52,070 bases of DNA from Propylenella binzhouense (GTDB lineage: Bacteria; Pseudomonadota; Alphaproteobacteria; Rhizobiales; Afifellaceae), in contig NZ_SPKJ01000022.1 in NCBI RefSeq assembly GCF_009866965.1, positions 1-52,070 of the forward strand. The letters run 5' to 3'. A program made the translations under genes and the position numbers. The notes under the pieces were generated by a model, which was given only the letters and a program-made list of their open reading frames with translations, ran no database searches and was not told the DNA's origin. This document shows positions 46,939-52,070 of the stretch, one piece after another. Numbering within the stretch: the stretch's first letter is position 1; each line of letters opens with the position of its first letter.

Positions 46939-47328
46939 ATGAGGCGCATCGCAATCGCGAGACGGAGAAGCAACCTGGCGCTCGCCGCCGCGCTTGCGCT
47001 CGTCGTCGAGGCGGTCCTGATGGCGGCGTCCCTCGGCCTCCATGCGGCGCCGCCGGCCGGGCGGGACGCCTGGGGCGGTGCGCTCTGCGTCACGTCGGCG
47101 CATGCGGGGGCCGGCGACCACCGCTCCGATCATGCCCCGGGCGGGCCGGCTGATTGCTGCAAGGCGGGCTGCAACCTCGCGACGGGAGGGCCGCCCCTCC
47201 CGGAACCCGGCCCCGTCTTCGCCGCGCTGCACGGGTCGCCTTCTCTCCCCGCGCCGCCGGCGGAGGACGTCCCGACGCCTGCCGAGCGATCCTCCGTCGG
47301 ATCGCGCGGGCCGCCCCGGCTGGTCTGA
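46939..47328 (+). CDS. DUF2946-type exported protein
   Basis: A 129-residue protein with an N-terminal hydrophobic segment (about 12-35, signal or anchor) and a cysteine group CCKAGC near 73-78 flanked by histidines. Members of DUF2946 have similar features and often sit next to copper genes. Copper handling is an inference from the cysteine motif and the following PCuAC chaperone. The C-terminus is proline-rich. Confidence 0.65.
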   Translation: MRRIAIARRRSNLALAAALALVVEAVLMAASLGLHAAPPAGRDAWGGALCVTSAHAGAGDHRSDHAPGGPADCCKAGCNLATGGPPLPEPGPVFAALHGSPSLPAPPAEDVPTPAERSSVGSRGPPRLV

Positions 47329-47405
47329 ACGCTGCCCAGGCAGCGATCCCCAGACTCAGTCGAAATCGCCTGCATCGGTGCGATGCGGAGCGGATGGAGC
47401 ATGCA

Positions 47406-47957
47406 ATGACACGTTCTGTTTCCGGCGCGAACGCCGCTTCACGTTTGTCCTCCAGGTTTTCCCGCGTGCGGAACCTGGCTCTTCTCCTCTGCGCCCTGGC
47501 GCTTGCTCCGGCCGCCGCCACCCTGGCGTCGGCGCACGAGTTCAAGGCCGGGCCTCTCACCATCGTCCATCCCTGGACCCGGGCAACGCCGCCGAGGGCG
47601 GAGGTCGGGGGCGGCTATCTCGTCGTCAGGAATGCGGGCACGGAGCCGGATCGGCTCGTATCCGCCACGGCCGAAGCCGCGACGAAGGTCGAGATTCACG
47701 AGATGACGATGAGCGACGGCGTCATGAAGATGCGGCCGGTCGCCGGCGGGATCGCGATTCCGGCCGGCGGCGAGGCGGTGTTGCAGCCGAGCGGCCTGCA
47801 CCTCATGATGATGGGGCTGAAGCAGCCCCTGAAGGAGGGCGAGAGCATTCCGGGCTCGCTTACCTTCGAGCGGGCCGGCACGGTCGCGGTCACGTTCAAG
47901 GTCGAGGCGATCGGGCATCAGCCGGACTCCGGGGAGCACGGCGCGACCGGCCACTGA
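47406..47957 (+). CDS. Periplasmic copper chaperone, PCuAC family
   Basis: A 183-residue exported protein with a signal peptide (about 1-43, ending ASAHE). The PCuAC copper-binding pattern is present: His and Met in EIHEMTMSDGVMKMRPV near 95-111 and LHLMMMGL near 135-142. A His-rich tail ends the protein. Relatives deliver copper to the CuA or CuB centre of cytochrome oxidase. Starts at 47394 and 47406 are possible; the second has better spacing from GGAG. It pairs with the DUF2946-type gene. Confidence 0.9.
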   Translation: MTRSVSGANAASRLSSRFSRVRNLALLLCALALAPAAATLASAHEFKAGPLTIVHPWTRATPPRAEVGGGYLVVRNAGTEPDRLVSATAEAATKVEIHEMTMSDGVMKMRPVAGGIAIPAGGEAVLQPSGLHLMMMGLKQPLKEGESIPGSLTFERAGTVAVTFKVEAIGHQPDSGEHGATGH

Positions 47958-48109
47958 GCCGGGAGGGGCGAAAGCGGACCGGCCCCTTTCCGGCGCCGGT
48001 CCGCCATGCAGGTCGCGCAGAGCGGCCGACCCCCATGGCGAATTCCCCCAGCAATGCAAAGTTAGTAGAATTGTCTGCAATTTGATCGTGCCGAGACCGC
48101 ATTGCGCCA

Positions 48110-49618
48110 ATGAGCCAGCTAATGTTCATCAGCCCGACAGCCGATTCAGGATCGACGGAAACGGATCGCCGCGACGAGGCCGAGATGTTCGACCTCGCGC
48201 CGGTTTCGCTCTGGCTGGAGGATTTCAGCGCGGTCCGGGAGCAGTTCGAGGCCTGGCGCGCGGCGGGCATCACCTCGCTCAGGGATCATCTCCGGTGCGA
48301 TGCCGGCCGGGTGAAGGCGTGCTCCGACCGCATCCGGCTCCTCAGGGTGAACCGCAAGACGCTCTCGCTGTTCGAGGCGGACGACCTTGCCCACCTTGCC
48401 GCCAATCTCGGCACCGTGTTCCGGGACGACATGCTGACGACCCACATCGAGGAGCTCTGCCAGCTCTGGGAGGGCGCGCGCGAGTTCGAGAGCAACACGG
48501 TCAACTACACGCTGAGCGGCCGCCGGCTGGACATCCACCTGCAGGGGACGGTCCTGCCCGGCCATGAGGACAGCCTGGACCGCGTGCTCATCGCGGTGGA
48601 GGACGTAACCGAGCGGGAGAGGACCCGCCGGGCGCTGACGGCCGCCGAGGAATATGCGCGGGGGCTGTTCGAGCATTCGCCGGTTTCCCTCTGGGTGGAG
48701 GACTTCTCCGCCGTGAAGCGGCTCCTCGACGATCTTCGCGACCGGGGCATCCAGGATTTCAGGGTGTTCACGGACGTCCATCCCGAGTTCGTCGAGCGCT
48801 GCATGAGCGAGATCCGGGTGATCGACGTCAATCGGCACACGCTCGAAATGTTCTCCTCGCCGGACAAGAAGACGCTCTTCGACCGGCTGCAGGACGTGCT
48901 GCGCGACGACATGGAGCCGCATTTCCGAGAACAGCTCACCGATCTCTGGGAGGGCAGGCTCTTCCAGCAGCGGGAGGTGGTGAACTACTCGCTGGACGGC
49001 AGCGAGCTGCATGTCCACATGCAGTTCTCCGTGCTTCCGGGCCATGAGGGCGACTGGTCGCTGGTGCAGGTGGCGCTGACGGACATCACCGCCCGCAAGA
49101 AGGCCGAGGCCTATCTCGAATATCTCGGCAAGCACGACGTGCTCACCAAGCTCTACAACCGCTCCTTCTATGTCGACGAGCTGAACCGGCTCGAGCGGAA
49201 GGGACCGTCCCCCGTGACGGTCATCATCGCCGACCTCAACGGCCTGAAGACGCTCAACGACACGCTCGGCCACGCCGCCGGCGACGCCCTTCTGAGGCGG
49301 GCGGGCGAGGTGCTGAACGAGCTGGTGGAGCCGCCCGGCCATGCGGCACGGATCGGCGGCGACGAGTTCGCGATCCTCCTGCCTGCAACGGATGCGGCCG
49401 CGGTCGAGCCTCTCCTCGAGAAGCTCGAGAAGCTTCTGGAGCTCAACAACCAGTTCTATACGGGAACGGCGCTGAGCTTCGCGATCGGAGCCGCGACGAG
49501 CGAGCCGGGCGAGCGGCTGGAGAACGTCGTCAAGCGCGCCGACGCCGCGATGTATGAGACGAAGCGGGCCTATTACAGCAATCCCGGCTCGGAGCGGCGC
49601 CGCGGGCCGGGTTCCTAG
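48110..49618 (+). CDS. Tandem PAS - GGDEF diguanylate cyclase
   Basis: A 502-residue cytosolic protein. Two similar sensor segments (about 25-170 and 186-328) both begin APVSLWLEDFSAV or a close form and end in a PAS-type VLPGHE stretch, so they are a duplication. A short linker leads to a GGDEF domain with intact RIGGDEF (GGDEF at 416-420). The I-site RxxD is absent, so product inhibition is unlikely. No EAL domain is present. It makes c-di-GMP, and a double PilZ receptor lies 18 kb away. The stop overlaps that of the PAP2 gene. Confidence 0.93.
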   Translation: MSQLMFISPTADSGSTETDRRDEAEMFDLAPVSLWLEDFSAVREQFEAWRAAGITSLRDHLRCDAGRVKACSDRIRLLRVNRKTLSLFEADDLAHLAANLGTVFRDDMLTTHIEELCQLWEGAREFESNTVNYTLSGRRLDIHLQGTVLPGHEDSLDRVLIAVEDVTERERTRRALTAAEEYARGLFEHSPVSLWVEDFSAVKRLLDDLRDRGIQDFRVFTDVHPEFVERCMSEIRVIDVNRHTLEMFSSPDKKTLFDRLQDVLRDDMEPHFREQLTDLWEGRLFQQREVVNYSLDGSELHVHMQFSVLPGHEGDWSLVQVALTDITARKKAEAYLEYLGKHDVLTKLYNRSFYVDELNRLERKGPSPVTVIIADLNGLKTLNDTLGHAAGDALLRRAGEVLNELVEPPGHAARIGGDEFAILLPATDAAAVEPLLEKLEKLLELNNQFYTGTALSFAIGAATSEPGERLENVVKRADAAMYETKRAYYSNPGSERRRGPGS

Positions 49619-50382
49619 CGCCGGGCGGGCGCGTCGCCGTCGTCCACGTCCGCGTCCACGCTCTGCTCGACTTCGCCGCGCCGCTGCAGCCAGAGCGCGA
49701 CCAGCCAGACGAACATCGCCCAGGCGGAGCCGAGCGCCCAGCCGGCAAGGATGTCCGTGGGCCAGTGGACTCCGAGATAGATCCGGCTGCCGCCCACGAT
49801 GAGCGTGAGCCCGACCGAGACGGCGAGAAAGAACACCTTGAGCCGCCGCTTCGGTTCGAGCCGCGTCAGCAGGACGCCGAGGGTGAGGAAGGTGACGGCG
49901 GAGAGGGTGGCGTGCCCGCTCGGAAAGCTCGCCGTATAGACCTCGGCGCCGTGCGGCACGAGATCGGGACGGCTGCGCTCGAAGACGCGCTTCAGGCTGA
50001 AGCTCAGGAGGGTGCCGCCGGCGACGGAGAAGAGCACCATCAGCGCGGCGCCGCGCTTCCGGATCATCAGGAGATAGACGACGACGAGGACGGCGGAGAG
50101 GGTGATGAAGAACGTGCTCCCGAGCGCGGTCACGTCGCGCATCATCTCCTCGAACCAGCGCGGACCGAGCGGGTCCGACAGATTGGCCGGGTTGCGAAGG
50201 GCGAGGATGATCGCGCGGTCGAACGCCGCGGTGGAGCCTTCGCGGACCTCTTCCGCCAGCTCGACGAAGGTCCAGGAGCCGCCGGCGATCACGAGCAGGA
50301 TGGCGAGCGTCGCGATCTCCGCGCGCGCGAGCGCGAGGCTGCGGCGGAACAGCGCGACCCCGGCTTGGTAATAGGCATTCAT
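49615..50382 (-). CDS. PAP2 family phosphatase
   Basis: A 255-residue inner-membrane protein with about six helices and the three phosphatase motifs: KRVFERSRPD near 131-140, PSGHATLSA near 153-161 and SRIYLGVHWPTD near 199-210. It may be an undecaprenyl-diphosphate or lipid-phosphate phosphatase. The neighbour is a glycosyltransferase, divergent by 84 bp, which suggests a lipid A or envelope lipid link. Confidence 0.9.
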   Translation of the reverse strand: MNAYYQAGVALFRRSLALARAEIATLAILLVIAGGSWTFVELAEEVREGSTAAFDRAIILALRNPANLSDPLGPRWFEEMMRDVTALGSTFFITLSAVLVVVYLLMIRKRGAALMVLFSVAGGTLLSFSLKRVFERSRPDLVPHGAEVYTASFPSGHATLSAVTFLTLGVLLTRLEPKRRLKVFFLAVSVGLTLIVGGSRIYLGVHWPTDILAGWALGSAWAMFVWLVALWLQRRGEVEQSVDADVDDGDAPARR

Positions 50383-50466
50383 GGCTGCATGCTCTTCACG
50401 CTCCCGGGCTGCCTTGAAATGCGACGGATCTCTCCGTAGCAGAACGCGGGGTGCACGGAGAGCGGG

Positions 50467-52070
50467 ATGAGCCATCTGCCCGAGCGGCCGCCGCAGGGCG
50501 GCGGTCTCGTCATGCTGAAACGTGCCGCCCGGTTTCCGCCGATCGCGATCCTCATCCTCGTCATAGTCGCGGGCGCGCTTTTCGTTCCCGGCGTGGCCGA
50601 TCTTCCGGCGACCGACCGCGACGAGGCGCTGTTCGTGCAGGCGACGCGCCAGATGCACGAGACCGGCAACTATCTCGACATCCGCTTCCAGGACGAGGCG
50701 CGGTACAAGAAGCCGATCGGCATCTACTGGCTGCAGGCGGCGGCGACGGCGCCGTTCGGGGGCGCCGACGCGCCGCTCTGGGCATACAGGCTGCCTTCGC
50801 AGGTCGCCGCCTTCGGGTCCGTCCTCCTCGTCTATGCGATCGGCTGGACACTCTTCGGCAGCGCGTCGGGGTTCGTCGGGGCGCTGCTCTTCGCGGCCAC
50901 GATCCTGATCGGGGTCGAGGCGCGGCTGGCGAAGACCGATTCCGTGCTTCTCTTCCTCACGCTTGCGGCACAATGGGTTCTCGCCTCGGCCTGGGTCCGG
51001 ACCGCCCCGGTCCCGCGCGCGGCCGGCACCGGCCGGACCGGCGCGTCCCCGCCGGGCGCGCGCCTGCCGACGGCAATGGCGCTCGGCTTCTGGGTCGCGC
51101 TCGGCCTCGGCATCCTCGTCAAGGGACCCGTCGTCGTCCTCGTCGTCGGGCTCACCCTGCTCGGGCTAACGGTCGCCCGGAGATCGGCCGCCCTCCTCGG
51201 GTCGCTCAGGCCGCTCGCCGGGCTCCCGCTCATGCTGCTCGTCGTGCTGCCCTGGTTCGCGGCGATCGCCTACCAGACGGACGGCGCCTTCTTCTCCGAG
51301 GCGATCGGCCACGATTTCCTCGGCAAGATCGCCGGCGGGCAGGAGAGTCACGGCGCGCCGCCGGGCTCCTATCTTCTTGCCCTTCTCGGCACCGCCTGGC
51401 CGGCGACGCCCTTCGTGCTGCTTGCCTGGCCCCTGATGACGCGCGACTGGCGCCGGCCCGGAACGCTCTTCTGCCTCGCCTGGCTGGTGCCGGCCTGGCT
51501 CGTCTTCGAAGCGATCCCGACCAAGCTTCCGCACTACGTGCTGCCGCTCTACCCGGCCCTGGCCCTGATGGCAGGCAGGGCGCTCGTGACCGGCCGGACG
51601 ATCGGGATCCGGGGATGGGCGAGGGGGCTCGGGTTCCTCCTGCCGCTCGTCCCGCTCGTGCTCGGGCTCGCCGCGCTCGGGCTGCTGCTCTTCGTCGAAC
51701 GCCGCCTGCCGGCCTGGACGGACCTCTTCCTGATCGCGGCGATCGCGGCCGGCCTCCTCGGCGCGCGGGCCTTCTGGAACGGCCGGGTGCAGGCGGCCGT
51801 CGTTTCGGGAATTCTCGCCAGCGCGGCGCTCCAGGCGGGCATCTACATGTTTGCCCTGCCCGCATTCGAGACGGTCTGGCTCAGCCCGCGGATCGTGGGC
51901 GAGGCGGAGCGCGCGGCCGGGTGCCCGGACGTCGCGATTGCCGCGGCCGGCTACACCGAGCCGAGCCTCGTGCTCTCCGCGGGTACCGACCTCCGGCGCG
52001 GCAGCGGCGAGGCGGCCGCGGACTGGCTCGCCGGCGAGGGCTGCCGCGTGGCGGCCGTGGAGGGGCGCGC
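50467..52070 (+). CDS. ArnT-like glycosyltransferase, C-terminus outside the window
   Basis: An inner-membrane glycosyltransferase of the GT-C (PMT/ArnT) fold, with 534 residues visible and the end missing. Helix 1 (about 28-45) is followed by the catalytic-type loop TDRDEALFVQATRQM near 53-67. Eight or more further helices follow, and a GYTEPSLVLSAGT stretch near 499-511 is typical of the ArnT subgroup. Transfer of a lipid-linked sugar to an envelope acceptor is likely. It is divergent from the PAP2 gene and open at 52070. Confidence 0.9.
   Translation, partial: MSHLPERPPQGGGLVMLKRAARFPPIAILILVIVAGALFVPGVADLPATDRDEALFVQATRQMHETGNYLDIRFQDEARYKKPIGIYWLQAAATAPFGGADAPLWAYRLPSQVAAFGSVLLVYAIGWTLFGSASGFVGALLFAATILIGVEARLAKTDSVLLFLTLAAQWVLASAWVRTAPVPRAAGTGRTGASPPGARLPTAMALGFWVALGLGILVKGPVVVLVVGLTLLGLTVARRSAALLGSLRPLAGLPLMLLVVLPWFAAIAYQTDGAFFSEAIGHDFLGKIAGGQESHGAPPGSYLLALLGTAWPATPFVLLAWPLMTRDWRRPGTLFCLAWLVPAWLVFEAIPTKLPHYVLPLYPALALMAGRALVTGRTIGIRGWARGLGFLLPLVPLVLGLAALGLLLFVERRLPAWTDLFLIAAIAAGLLGARAFWNGRVQAAVVSGILASAALQAGIYMFALPAFETVWLSPRIVGEAERAAGCPDVAIAAAGYTEPSLVLSAGTDLRRGSGEAAADWLAGEGCRVAAVEGR

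Overview
The window is about 52 kb of high-GC DNA (roughly two thirds G+C) from an alphaproteobacterium, most likely of the order Hyphomicrobiales (Rhizobiales). Evidence is the complete nuo cluster followed by birA, ribonuclease J and proS, the short editing-domain-free ProS, and families largely restricted to this class (BTLCP peptidase, PAS_5, DUF2336, DUF1236, DUF1467, an NDUFS4-like complex I subunit). Class-typical regulatory sites are also present: a LexA box of the GAAC-N7-GAAC type, TTAA-N7-TTAAC CtrA boxes and a GGAAC-N16-CGTT EcfG promoter. The exact genus cannot be read from the sequence.

Layout. 1-357: upstream region with short GC-rich repeats and a possible promoter. 358-16133: nuoA to nuoN, all forward, encoding respiratory complex I. 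It is interrupted by a four-helix-bundle (S23/IVP-type) gene between nuoC and nuoD and by a small two-helix membrane ORF between nuoH and nuoI; NuoL carries a histidine-rich insertion. 16138-19248: birA, rnj, mce and a DUF1467 protein, tightly packed. 19249-19597: a lower-GC island with a reverse-strand terminator and a gene remnant. 19598-26657: proS, lolC, lolD, an SOS-controlled micro-ORF, and dnaE. 26658-27036: six exact-length 21-bp repeats and the rpmB promoter, then rpmB and a queuosine-precursor transporter.

28007-36427 is a mixed region of short transcription units: an EamA half-transporter, a small membrane protein under a perfect CtrA box, a BTLCP peptidase with a Shine-Dalgarno-sequestering hairpin, a double PilZ protein, a PAS_5 protein, a rhomboid-type protease, a CBS protein, hisI, folE, an IscU-like scaffold, an HD hydrolase, yidD, an outer-membrane barrel and an EcfG-driven DUF1236 protein. 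36735-46268: thrS, a secreted repeat protein, two flavoproteins, a CitE/MaoC pair, a DUF2336 protein, NAD kinase, cutA, two tiny ORFs and a PHP-domain protein. 46342-52070: tRNA-Thr(TGT), an NDUFS4-like subunit, tRNA-Arg(TCT), a DUF2946-type protein with a PCuAC copper chaperone, a tandem PAS-GGDEF cyclase, a PAP2 phosphatase and an ArnT-like glycosyltransferase cut by the window end.

Most of the content is core metabolism. The parts that deserve a second look are small: the 31-residue membrane protein under a LexA box just before dnaE (resembling in size and logic the Caulobacter division inhibitor SidA), the mobile-looking four-helix-bundle unit inside the nuo operon, the RBS-masking hairpin, the 21-bp repeat array before rpmB, and the histidine-rich NuoL insertion. 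No CRISPR array, rRNA, prophage or complete insertion sequence was seen.
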